Both the position numbers and the translations under genes were made by a program. Shown in pieces: positions 47,649-56,284 of a DNA stretch of 64,000 nucleotides. Position 1 is the first letter of the stretch. Each line of letters begins with the position of its first letter. A model generated the notes under the pieces. It was not told the origin of the DNA and made no database searches. It worked only from the letters and a program-made list of their open reading frames with translations. The DNA is from Nitrospirales bacterium (GTDB taxonomy: Bacteria; Nitrospirota; Nitrospiria; Nitrospirales; UBA8639): NCBI GenBank assembly GCA_021604005.1, contig BQIV01000027.1, positions 1-64,000 of the forward strand, read 5' to 3'.

Positions 47649-48296
47649 ATGAGAGTTTGCAGAGGCAAGGGTGGATCCGTCGTGTTGATGTTACTGACGT
47701 TCGCTATGTGTGTTGGTGTGGGGACTGGCCACGCTCAGGAGGCTTCAGATACAGAGAGACGAGCAGAAAAGACAGCATTAATCGTAACAGAGGAATATAT
47801 CATAGGGCCTGAGGATGTTCTGGAAATTAGTGTGTGGAAAAATACAGATTTATCTCGAGAAGTCGTCGTAAGACCCGATGGACGTATTACTTTGCCATTG
47901 ATTGGAGACGTGAAGGCCGTTGGTCGAACGACGCAAGAACTTAGACAGGAAATTACACAGCGGTTAAGTGCGTATAAGGAAAGTCCTACGATTGCCATTG
48001 TTGTGAAGGCTGTAAATAGTTACTACTATTATGTTCAGGGTGCCACAGGGACGAGCGGGAAGCTTCCGCTCTTGAGTCGCACAACGTTGGTTCAGGCCAT
48101 CACCTTAGCCGGTGGGTTAACTCCGGATGCCGTAAGGAGTCGGATCGTCATTTTTCGACTAGGAGTCAATGGGGATGGGTCGGATAAGCTGATTGTTAAT
48201 TATGATGATATTATTCTGCGCGGAGCAGAAAATGTTGTGATTAAACCGGGTGACACGATTGTTGTGCCTTCGGAGACTATGGTGTTGTTACCTTGA
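47649..48296 (+). CDS. Wza-like polysaccharide export protein (first copy)
   Basis: The 215-aa protein has a signal peptide ending in GTGHAQ, no lipobox Cys, then a Poly_export domain (IIGPEDVLEISVWKN...VVVRPDGRITLPLIGDV) and an SLBB-type domain (YYVQGATGTSGKLPL). It belongs to the outer-membrane or periplasmic exporter family that passes exopolysaccharide through the envelope. GAGGTGA precedes the ATG. It is the first gene of the EPS locus and is closely related to the next gene. Confidence 0.9.
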   Translation: MRVCRGKGGSVVLMLLTFAMCVGVGTGHAQEASDTERRAEKTALIVTEEYIIGPEDVLEISVWKNTDLSREVVVRPDGRITLPLIGDVKAVGRTTQELRQEITQRLSAYKESPTIAIVVKAVNSYYYYVQGATGTSGKLPLLSRTTLVQAITLAGGLTPDAVRSRIVIFRLGVNGDGSDKLIVNYDDIILRGAENVVIKPGDTIVVPSETMVLLP

Positions 48297-48339
48297 GCTT
48301 TCTACGAATTCAAAATTTTCAGGATAGGCGGTGGAATAC

Positions 48340-48945
48340 ATGATCCGATGCAAACATCTGTTCTTTGTCCTGTTGATTGTTCTTATTTCTACCTTTCTCT
48401 TGGGTTGTCCACGGCCCGATGTCATCGTGCCTCCCGGTCCTCCGGAAGAAGGGTTTCTTTTGGGTCCTGAAGATGTCTTGGATGTTGTGGTGTGGAAAAA
48501 TGAAGACCTTTCGAAGGAAGTGGTTATTCGTCCAGATGGGAAGGTTTCATTACCGTTGATCGGAGATGTTCCTGCTGCAGGCCTCACTGCTGATCAACTT
48601 GCCGAAGAAATCGAAGAACGCTATAAAGCCTTCAAAGAAAACCCGGCTGTGTCTGTCAATGTGATTGAAGTGAATAGCTATTACGTGTTTGTTGTAGGCG
48701 AGGTGAACAGTCCTGGCAAACTTCAGATGAAATCCTACACGACAATTTTACAGGCGGTCTCTCTTGCGGGAGGCTTCACGCAATTTGCCTCACAAAATGA
48801 TATCCGCATTATCAGGAATGTCTTGAATGGTGATGGGAAAGTCAAAGAATTACGGATTCCCGTTCGGTACGATGACCTTATTTCTGACGATGGCGCGGCG
48901 TACAATGTGACCTTGCAATCAGGGGATACGATTGTCGTTCCTTGA
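48340..48945 (+). CDS. Wza-like polysaccharide export lipoprotein (second copy)
   Basis: ATG at 48340 follows GGTGG at 5 nt. The signal peptide ends in the lipobox LLGC, so this copy is lipid-anchored, unlike the preceding one. Poly_export and SLBB domains follow (FLLGPEDVLDVVVWKNEDLS, YYVFVVGEVNSPGKLQM). The two paralogues share about half of their residues over the central part by eye and may form a mixed channel or be alternative forms. Confidence 0.9.
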   Translation: MIRCKHLFFVLLIVLISTFLLGCPRPDVIVPPGPPEEGFLLGPEDVLDVVVWKNEDLSKEVVIRPDGKVSLPLIGDVPAAGLTADQLAEEIEERYKAFKENPAVSVNVIEVNSYYVFVVGEVNSPGKLQMKSYTTILQAVSLAGGFTQFASQNDIRIIRNVLNGDGKVKELRIPVRYDDLISDDGAAYNVTLQSGDTIVVP

Positions 48946-49068
48946 CAGAGGACGCACCGGGATAACAGATCAAGGCTTGTTGTCTTCATACACGTATTTT
49001 TGTGTGTTCATTATAAATAAAGCAAAATACTTTTCTATCTTAAGAGGGCGAACGATCTCGTAACACAT

Positions 49069-51456
49069 ATGGAATCAGGAAACATCTCAAATTCAAGTAG
49101 TGCGAGTGGCGGCGATAATCTCATGATCCAGGCCTATCTGGAGGAACTTTTGGACATTGCCGTCCGCCGGAAGTGGTTGATCATCAGTATCGTCCTCCTC
49201 TGTGTGGTGGCTTCTGGAGTGTTTGCTTGGAATCAGCCTGAAATTTATCGTTCGAGCACAACGATTTTGGTGGAACATCAAAAGATTCCCGGCAATATCG
49301 TGCGACCTATGGTTGCCGATGGGGTGGCCGAACGAGTCTCGACCATTACACAGCGAGTTCTCAGCCGTACCAGTCTGCAAAAAGTCATTGAAGAGCTGAA
49401 TCTATACCCGGAAATTATCAAGAAAGATGGGTATGATGCCGTGATTGCTGCTCTTGCTAAAAATGTCACCTTAGAAACAAAGGGGTCACGAGGTCGCTTG
49501 GAGTCGTTTACGATTTCATACGCGCATGGCGATCCCATGACTGCGATGAAAGTGACGGCCAAAATTGCTTCTCAATACATTGATCAAAATTTGAAGATCC
49601 GTGAGCAGTTTGTGGAGGGAGCGTCAGAATTCCTTAATCAGGAGTTAGAAATAGCTCGGAAGGAATTAGACGAAAAGGAAAAGTTATTAAGCGAGTTTAA
49701 ATTGAAACATGTCGGACAACTACCTGGGCAACTGACGACCAATCTTCGAAGTTTGGATCGACTCCAAGCCGAGAAGGAATCCATTCAGGAGTCGTTGAAT
49801 AATCTGAGTACGAGGGTGGAACTGACTAAGAAGTCCATTCGTGACTATGAAGCTATGGCAGGAACGATGGCGGACATGTCAAGTTTTAATCCAACCGGCG
49901 CGACAGGTGCTCCAATGGCTGACCCGCTCGTGCAACGTTTGGAGGCGATGAAGGAAGACCTGGCTAAAATGTTAGTGGAATATACCGAGTCTTATCCCGA
50001 TGTCATTTCATTGAAAAATCATATCAAACGGCTTGAAACCGAAATTGCAGAGCGAGATACGCTTGATATGGGGTCAGAGGAATCTCTTGCCGATGATTTT
50101 CTAGCTGAAGGATTGGGCGATTCGTCACAAAAATTTGATCCGTATCTTCAAGACTTACTCAATACCCAAGCTGAACTCAAAATGCAGATTCAGACGCTGA
50201 AGTCTCGGGGGAAGAACATTGATGCCGATATGGCAAAATATCAGAAGAATATTGAAGTCACTCCGCAATACGAACAAGAGTTACTGGTGTTGCAGCGTGA
50301 CTACGCCAATATGCGGGAAAACTACCAGCGTTTGCATGAAAAACAACTCAATTCTCGAATTTCTGAAAATTTAGAAAAACGGCAAAAAGCTGAGCGATTC
50401 CGAATCCTGGACCCCGCAAATTTGCCAACAATTCCAGAAGGCCCGCCGCGCTACCTCATTGTGCTTGCGGGATTTGTGGTCGGGTGTGGTCTTGGATATG
50501 GCTTGGCGTTTATTCTCGAGCAATGGAAGCCAACGTTTCGTCGTTCTGAAGATGCGGAAGTCTCCATTGGATTGCCAATTCTTGCAACGATTCCCAGTTT
50601 CCAAATTGCCTATGGAAAGTCCTTCAAGAGTCTCTCGCATACACCATCGGAGTTGAGTCCTGGGCCTCGCGATGACCGTGGCTTGAGTGCGCATTACCTC
50701 CCGCAGGGGTTTCCAGTGAAAACCACAAATGGGAAGTCTGGAAATCATTCGAAAAATGGATTTCCTCAAGAGCTTGGACTTGTCGCCAAATGGAGGCCCG
50801 GGTCCATAGTTGCTGAGCAGTTTCGAGTGGCTGCGACAAGACTCAATCTTATGCATTCGACGCAAGAAGGCACGGTAGTTCTTGTCACGAGTTCCATGAA
50901 AGGTGAAGGGAAAACTTCAACAGTGGCGAATCTCGGGTACACACTCGCGAATGATCTCAATGAATCGACCCTCGTCATTGATTGTGATTTCAAACGTCCA
51001 GCCGTGCATGAACTCATGTCGATATCGAGTGAGCCGGGACTTGCCGAGTATTTTCATGGGGAAGAACCACTTGAAGCCTGCATGCATCAAGTGTCTGATG
51101 GTCCGCTTTGGACCTTGACCGTCGGAAATATCAAAGAGTTTCCCGTTCCGCTTTCCAAGTTTCCGCAACTGGCGTCGGTCATTGAGTCGTTAAAGCCACG
51201 GTTCCGCTATATTCTGTTAGATTCTCCTCCTATTCTCCCATTGGCTGATATTAATGCCTTGACCGGCCTGGCCGAAATTCTTCTCTTCGTCGTTCGATCG
51301 GGAAGTACACCCAAAGATGTTGTGATGAAAGCAACCGATATGCTGAAGACAACGGCGCAGGCTCGTTTAATATTGACCGATGCCTGGTCTCAAGGGATGC
51401 CCTATTATGTGCGACAAGGTTACGAAGTGCCTTATGCCATTGGCGAAAGAGGATGA
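49069..51456 (+). CDS. Wzc-like chain-length regulator fused to a tyrosine kinase
   Basis: Residues about 32-52 and 460-485 are transmembrane helices that enclose a Wzz domain with long coiled coils. The C-terminal BY-kinase domain has Walker A in SSMKGEGKTSTVANLGY (about 606), Walker A' in IDCDFKRPAVHE and ILLDSPPILPLAD. A C-terminal tyrosine cluster (YYVRQGYEVPYAIG) is available for autophosphorylation. It controls polymer length and export together with the Wza-like proteins. Length 795 aa. The gene ends in ATGA overlap with the sugar transferase gene. Confidence 0.93.
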   Translation: MESGNISNSSSASGGDNLMIQAYLEELLDIAVRRKWLIISIVLLCVVASGVFAWNQPEIYRSSTTILVEHQKIPGNIVRPMVADGVAERVSTITQRVLSRTSLQKVIEELNLYPEIIKKDGYDAVIAALAKNVTLETKGSRGRLESFTISYAHGDPMTAMKVTAKIASQYIDQNLKIREQFVEGASEFLNQELEIARKELDEKEKLLSEFKLKHVGQLPGQLTTNLRSLDRLQAEKESIQESLNNLSTRVELTKKSIRDYEAMAGTMADMSSFNPTGATGAPMADPLVQRLEAMKEDLAKMLVEYTESYPDVISLKNHIKRLETEIAERDTLDMGSEESLADDFLAEGLGDSSQKFDPYLQDLLNTQAELKMQIQTLKSRGKNIDADMAKYQKNIEVTPQYEQELLVLQRDYANMRENYQRLHEKQLNSRISENLEKRQKAERFRILDPANLPTIPEGPPRYLIVLAGFVVGCGLGYGLAFILEQWKPTFRRSEDAEVSIGLPILATIPSFQIAYGKSFKSLSHTPSELSPGPRDDRGLSAHYLPQGFPVKTTNGKSGNHSKNGFPQELGLVAKWRPGSIVAEQFRVAATRLNLMHSTQEGTVVLVTSSMKGEGKTSTVANLGYTLANDLNESTLVIDCDFKRPAVHELMSISSEPGLAEYFHGEEPLEACMHQVSDGPLWTLTVGNIKEFPVPLSKFPQLASVIESLKPRFRYILLDSPPILPLADINALTGLAEILLFVVRSGSTPKDVVMKATDMLKTTAQARLILTDAWSQGMPYYVRQGYEVPYAIGERG

Positions 51457-52511
51457 TTGACTCTCACTTAGGTGATCTACCGCATGTTATGTCGGAGCGC
51501 GTTGGGTTCCTGGAGCGGCTCTTTGAAGTCCTAGGTCTTCGAAGGAGGGTGTTAATCCTTGGCGATGGAGGTTTGGCGAGTAATCTTGCCCGAGTGCTCG
51601 TTACCAATGGACGAAGTCGATTTGATGTCGTTGGATTTTTATCCAAGAATCTTGCTTCCGTCAGTACCTCTTCTTCCATCCCTCCGGTCATTGGGACAAT
51701 TGATCAACTGTTTGAAGTAACCGAGAACCATCGTGTGCAAACCATAGCTGTCTGTTTTGAAGATCGCCGTGGAACGATGCCGCTGGATGCCTTGCTGGAT
51801 ATTAAATCCCTAGGCGTTGAAGTGGTCGATGGGCATCGAATGTATGAGGCGGAATGCGGACGGTTGAGTATTGATGAGCTGAAGCCGAGTTTTTTGATTT
51901 TTTCTCAAGGGTTTCGACGTAAACCGGTCGTGATGGTTTTGAAGCGGTTGGTTGATGTCCTTGGTGCCTCGTTAGGGTTGCTTCTTTTAGCTCCGCTGCT
52001 TCTCATCATTGCAATACTCGTTAAACTCGATTCACATGGGCCTGTGTTTTATCGACAGACTCGAGTCGGCCTTCATGGGTATCCCTATGTGCTTCGAAAG
52101 TTTCGTTCCATGAAGCATAATGCCGAAGATGATGGCGCCAAATGGGCCTCTGTGTCGGACGATCGTGTCACGAGGATAGGCTATTGGTTACGGCGGTTGC
52201 GGCTTGATGAATTGCCGCAATTTATCAATGTGCTGAAGGGAGAAATGAGTCTTGTAGGACCAAGGCCTGAGCGTCCGCATTTTGTGCAAGACCTTCGGAC
52301 GTTTATTCCGTTTTATGATCTTCGGCATACCGTTCGTCCTGGGATTACCGGGTGGGCACAGACATGCTTCCAGTATGCGGCGTCATTAGAAGATTCGCAT
52401 ATGAAGTTGCAATATGACCTCTATTACGTGAAAAATCTTTCGCTATGGCTCGACATTCGAATCTTGCTTCGGACGTTTCATGTCGTGCTGCTAGGGACCG
52501 GGGCGCGGTAG
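51453..52511 (+). CDS. exopolysaccharide sugar-1-phosphate transferase (PEP-CTERM/XrtA type)
   Basis: The 352-aa protein has the C-terminal bacterial sugar transferase domain: one membrane helix (LGASLGLLLLAPLLLIIAILV), FRKF/LRKFRSMKHNAEDDGAKW, LDELPQFINVLKGEMSLVGPRPE and GITGWAQ. It starts polymer assembly by moving a sugar phosphate to undecaprenyl phosphate. A Rossmann-like N-terminal part remains, but the multi-helix membrane bundle found in many family members is missing. Its start overlaps the kinase gene stop. Confidence 0.9.
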   Translation: MIDSHLGDLPHVMSERVGFLERLFEVLGLRRRVLILGDGGLASNLARVLVTNGRSRFDVVGFLSKNLASVSTSSSIPPVIGTIDQLFEVTENHRVQTIAVCFEDRRGTMPLDALLDIKSLGVEVVDGHRMYEAECGRLSIDELKPSFLIFSQGFRRKPVVMVLKRLVDVLGASLGLLLLAPLLLIIAILVKLDSHGPVFYRQTRVGLHGYPYVLRKFRSMKHNAEDDGAKWASVSDDRVTRIGYWLRRLRLDELPQFINVLKGEMSLVGPRPERPHFVQDLRTFIPFYDLRHTVRPGITGWAQTCFQYAASLEDSHMKLQYDLYYVKNLSLWLDIRILLRTFHVVLLGTGAR

Positions 52512-52532
52512 GGGGTTGAGGGAGTGAGAAAC

Positions 52533-53468
52533 GTGACTCATAGTTTAAGTTTTGATATTGAAGAACACTTTCAGGTTGCAGCCTTTGATTGCCCGGCTCG
52601 GCGTCGGCATTGGGAGGTGCTTCAAAGTCGGGTTGAAAAGAGTACGGACACCATCCTGACGTTGCTTGATTCAGCGAACGTGAAAGCCACCATGTTTATT
52701 CTGGGTTGGGTGGCTGAGCGGCATCCAGGAATGGTAAAACGGATTGCCGATGCCGGACATGAAATCGCCTGCCATGGCTATTCACATGAACTTATTTCCG
52801 TGCAGAATCCAACAACCTTTCGCGAAGACATCAGGTGTGCGAAGAACATTCTCGAAGATATCACAGGACAGGCTGTTCTTGGCTATCGTGCTCCAACGTT
52901 CTCGATTACAAAAGAAACAATGTGGGCCTTGCCCATCCTTGTAGAAGAAGGCTTTCTGTACGACTCAAGTATCGTTCCGGCCATGCATGATTCCTATGGA
53001 ATTCCTGATGCCAGTCCGAGGGTTCATTCCCTTGAGACAAGCTCGGGAATGCTCTGGGAAGTGCCACCGTCGACTTGTAAGGTGGCATGGCTGCGTATTC
53101 CTGTTGGTGGAGGGGGGTATTTCCGTCTTTTCCCATATTCAATCTTCCGTTGGTTTCTTCACAAAGTTGAACGGGAAGGACATTCTTTGGTTATGTATTT
53201 CCATCCATGGGAACTTGATCCTGAGCAACCAAAGATGAACGGGTCGCTCCTTTCGAAATTTCGTCATTACGTAAACCTTCAGAAAACGCAAAAACGAATG
53301 ACGTGCCTTCTACAGGATTTTCAATTTTCGCCAGTGCGTGACGCTCTCCCTTCTTCCCCTTCTCCTTTTGGGCAACATCCAGTCTCAGGCCAACAAGATG
53401 AAGAGATTGAATCATTTGTGAGTCTCCCTGATCATTCAGACTCAACGAATAGTTATACGCCTAAATAG
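52533..53468 (+). CDS. PEP-CTERM-system polysaccharide deacetylase
   Basis: GTG at 52533 is preferred; it has GGAG at 8 nt and gives THSLSFDIEEHFQVAAF, the usual family opening. The NodB-type deacetylase motifs are FDIEEH (metal Asp), HGYSHELI (HxxxH) and GYRAPTFSI. A C-terminal extension with YFHPWELDPEQP belongs to the PEP-CTERM-associated subfamily. It would remove acetyl groups from the polymer. Length 312 aa. This gene type ties the locus to exosortase-dependent surface display. Confidence 0.92.
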   Translation: MTHSLSFDIEEHFQVAAFDCPARRRHWEVLQSRVEKSTDTILTLLDSANVKATMFILGWVAERHPGMVKRIADAGHEIACHGYSHELISVQNPTTFREDIRCAKNILEDITGQAVLGYRAPTFSITKETMWALPILVEEGFLYDSSIVPAMHDSYGIPDASPRVHSLETSSGMLWEVPPSTCKVAWLRIPVGGGGYFRLFPYSIFRWFLHKVEREGHSLVMYFHPWELDPEQPKMNGSLLSKFRHYVNLQKTQKRMTCLLQDFQFSPVRDALPSSPSPFGQHPVSGQQDEEIESFVSLPDHSDSTNSYTPK

Positions 53469-53908
53469 GCAACGCCGTGTATATCGTTGCGTAAAGAACC
53501 TTCATCTCCAGTCTGAATCGTACTTACAAAGGGTTACGTATACCTTTCAATGTATGGGTATGGGGGTATCAGTGCAGTCAAAGAAACTTTTCTTAACGAA
53601 TGGGTGCATTTTTCTCCAAAATAGGCTAGCCTGGTATTTCAACGGAAGGTGGGAGCGGTTAATCGTATTTCACTGAAGTGCAATGAACTCTGTGAATGTT
53701 ATATAAAGTTCATCTCGTATGGCGAATAGATTCTTTTTACACAGAGGCGATAGCTGTGAATCGCACGCAAGACACCGTTCACAATGCCGAGAACCTGTGA
53801 GTCATGTGTGTATGGCGGGTCTGGGCTTCGTGGGTGGACGTGTGCATGAAATATACTCAGAACGTTAAGAGTCTGTACACTGTCGTCTATTGGCGATCAT
53901 AAGTATGT
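53469..53908. other. intergenic region inside the EPS locus
   Basis: No gene, strong terminator or repeat found. A new promoter for the GT4 gene is possible but none is convincing. Confidence 0.35.
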
Positions 53909-55096
53909 ATGAATATTTTATTCCTTGCCCCTCATCCCTTCTATCAAACGCGTGGAACCCCCATTGCCGTGGATATGCTCTTAAGAGTGCTTGCTGAACG
54001 AGGAGAGTCGGTTGACTTAATCACGTACCATGAAGGAAGCGATGTCCAGTATGAGCAATTGACGGTACGTCGGACTCCCAAGTTTCCGTTTGGCAAAGAT
54101 ATTCCACCAGGTTTTTCCCTGAAGAAACTTGTGGCTGACGGCTTGATGGCAGTGCAGGCGGTTCGGCAATCTTGGAGAAAACGATACCATGTTGTTCATG
54201 CGGTTGAAGAATCCGTGTTTATTGCGTTGGTGCTCAAGCTGATGTTTCGAGTTCCGTATGTGTATGACATGGACTCTTCGTTGGCGCAACAAATGATGGA
54301 AAAGTATCCACGGTTACGCCGATGTGCCTTTCTTCTCAACTATTGTGAATCCGTTGCCTTAAAGCACGCGCTTGTCGTTCTTCCGGTATGTGATTCTCTT
54401 GGGCACATTGCCTTGAGTCATGGCCACCCTCATGTCCGGACACTGCATGATGTGCCCATGTTTGATGAAGGATCCCATGAGGAGTCCGACAGTCTTCCTC
54501 GTGGGGTTCAGCAGGGTCGGTTGAGAGTGATGTATGTTGGAAATTTAGAAACGTATCAAGGCATCGACCTCCTCTTAGAGAGTTTCTCCCTTATTTCGTC
54601 AGAAGCCGATCATGTCGACTTAGTGATTGTGGGTGGAGCAAAGGAGGATATTCACAAGTACCAGGAAAAATCCAACGCGTTGGGGGTGCAAGATCGAGTA
54701 TCATTTTTAGGTCAAAAACCTATTTGCCGATTAGCCTCATTTCTCGCGGAAGCCGATATTCTGGTTTCGCCACGGATTCACGGACACAATACTCCGATGA
54801 AACTGTATTCCTATCTGCAAAGTGGAAAACCTATTGTAGCAACGAATTTACCAACACATACCCAAGTGCTTACGAAAGAGGTAGGCATACTCGCTGACCC
54901 CTATCCTGATGCATTTGCCCAAGGGATGCTCTGTCTGATTCATGATCAGGAACTCGCCCTGAAAGTTGGTTTGGCTGGTAAACAGTTAGTAGAGCAAAAG
55001 TTTAGTTATGCCGCATTTCGTGAAAAGGTCAATGATCTGTATAACTGGCTTGAGACAGACCGTGAACCTTCCACGACAATCCCAGGGGCAGGGTGA
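53909..55096 (+). CDS. GT4-type glycosyltransferase
   Basis: The 395-aa GT-B fold enzyme has an N-terminal acceptor domain (HPFYQTRGTPIAVDMLLRVL), a GT4 C-terminal domain with DRVSFLGQ and SPRIHGHNTPMKLYSYLQSGKPIVATN. Donor and acceptor are unknown; the context says EPS repeat-unit assembly. Confidence 0.88.
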   Translation: MNILFLAPHPFYQTRGTPIAVDMLLRVLAERGESVDLITYHEGSDVQYEQLTVRRTPKFPFGKDIPPGFSLKKLVADGLMAVQAVRQSWRKRYHVVHAVEESVFIALVLKLMFRVPYVYDMDSSLAQQMMEKYPRLRRCAFLLNYCESVALKHALVVLPVCDSLGHIALSHGHPHVRTLHDVPMFDEGSHEESDSLPRGVQQGRLRVMYVGNLETYQGIDLLLESFSLISSEADHVDLVIVGGAKEDIHKYQEKSNALGVQDRVSFLGQKPICRLASFLAEADILVSPRIHGHNTPMKLYSYLQSGKPIVATNLPTHTQVLTKEVGILADPYPDAFAQGMLCLIHDQELALKVGLAGKQLVEQKFSYAAFREKVNDLYNWLETDREPSTTIPGAG

Positions 55097-55453
55097 CGTG
55101 TGGAGTCGTGTTAGGGTTATCCCGGATTTTTCAAGTTGAGGGCGCTTGCCTGCTCACGGCAGAGTCTAAGGGTAGGGCTACGTATGATGCCTTTACAGAC
55201 AGAACATGAAATGCTCATGAACAAGGAACGGGAAATGGATAGCAAGAATAAGCGTACGGAAGAACGACAGAGTGTGCGGTCGGCCTATTATCCTCGTGAC
55301 GTGATCGAGCAGGTATGACACTGGTCAATAAATCAAATTTGTGTGTCACAGATGGGCGGGTATGTCCAGGGATGAGCGGCAGGCTTTTCCTTAATCAATG
55401 CACAGCCATGACCGATAACAAGGTGTGGCAGGCGAATAGAGGCATATAAAGGT
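55097..55453. other. intergenic region, possible 44-codon ORF
   Basis: ATG at 55188 with AGGG 6 nt upstream opens a 44-codon frame to 55318, Glu/Lys/Arg-rich. It has no recognised family and is not called as a gene. Confidence 0.3.
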
Positions 55454-56233
55454 GTGGAGAGCATGATTTCGGCCAAATCTGAGCAGGTGATTGAAAAAAA
55501 GCCACTTGTGAAAAGCTTAGCAGAACCGCAAACCTCTGCCTTGAAGAAGTACCAGATGTTCTTTGTGGGTTCTTCCAGTTTTGGGGCGTTACTGAAGTTT
55601 GAACTGGTGACGATGTTGTTTGGTCCGCTGCCTGGCGCTCTTGGCTTGATACTCCGGAAGCAGTTGTTTCCGTCATTATGTAAAAAAGTTGGGGCAGGGG
55701 TCGTGTGGGGACGAAATATTTCTCTCCGACATCCAGGGAAAATCGAACTTGGTGATCGCGTGGCCATTGATGATTATTGTTTGGTGGATGCGAAAGGCGG
55801 GGAAGCTCAAGGCATTACTATTGGGAACGATGTGTTGGTCGCACGGAGTTCGATTATTCAAGCCAAAAATGGCCCCATAGTGATCGGAGACTCTTGTTCA
55901 ATCGGAAGCCAATGTCAGTTGAGCTCAGTCGGTGGCATAACCTTGGGACGGTCGGTCATGATGGCGGGGCAATGCTATATTGGTGGCGGGCGGTATCATA
56001 CCGCTGACAGAGAGATCCCTATGATGGAGCAGGGGTTGTACTCTCAAGGTCCCGTTGTCATTGGGAATGACGTCTGGATCGGCTCCGGTGTGATTGTGCA
56101 AGATGGGGTGAGGATTGGCAATGGATGTGTCATTGGATCGGGTGCCGTTGTCACTGAAGACATTCCTGATTTTGCGATTGTCATTCCGAATAGGAAACTT
56201 TTGTTTCTTTCTCGAGGTGAGTCATTGTCATAG
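55454..56233 (+). CDS. hexapeptide-repeat acyltransferase
   Basis: The 259-aa left-handed beta-helix protein contains many [LIV]-G-x4 hexapeptides ([58 protein letters not shown]). The catalytic-type histidine is in [16 protein letters not shown]. The family transfers acetyl or other acyl groups to sugars. GTG start; ATG 55463 is an alternative. It is directly followed (51 bp) by the E1/E2/ACP module, which could supply its acyl donor. Confidence 0.85.
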   Translation: MESMISAKSEQVIEKKPLVKSLAEPQTSALKKYQMFFVGSSSFGALLKFELVTMLFGPLPGALGLILRKQLFPSLCKKVGAGVVWGRNISLRHPGKIELGDRVAIDDYCLVDAKGGEAQGITIGNDVLVARSSIIQAKNGPIVIGDSCSIGSQCQLSSVGGITLGRSVMMAGQCYIGGGRYHTADREIPMMEQGLYSQGPVVIGNDVWIGSGVIVQDGVRIGNGCVIGSGAVVTEDIPDFAIVIPNRKLLFLSRGESLS

Positions 56234-56284
56234 CTCCTATGCGTGATGCATGTGAGCGTCTCATTATAACGGAACGGGTACGCG

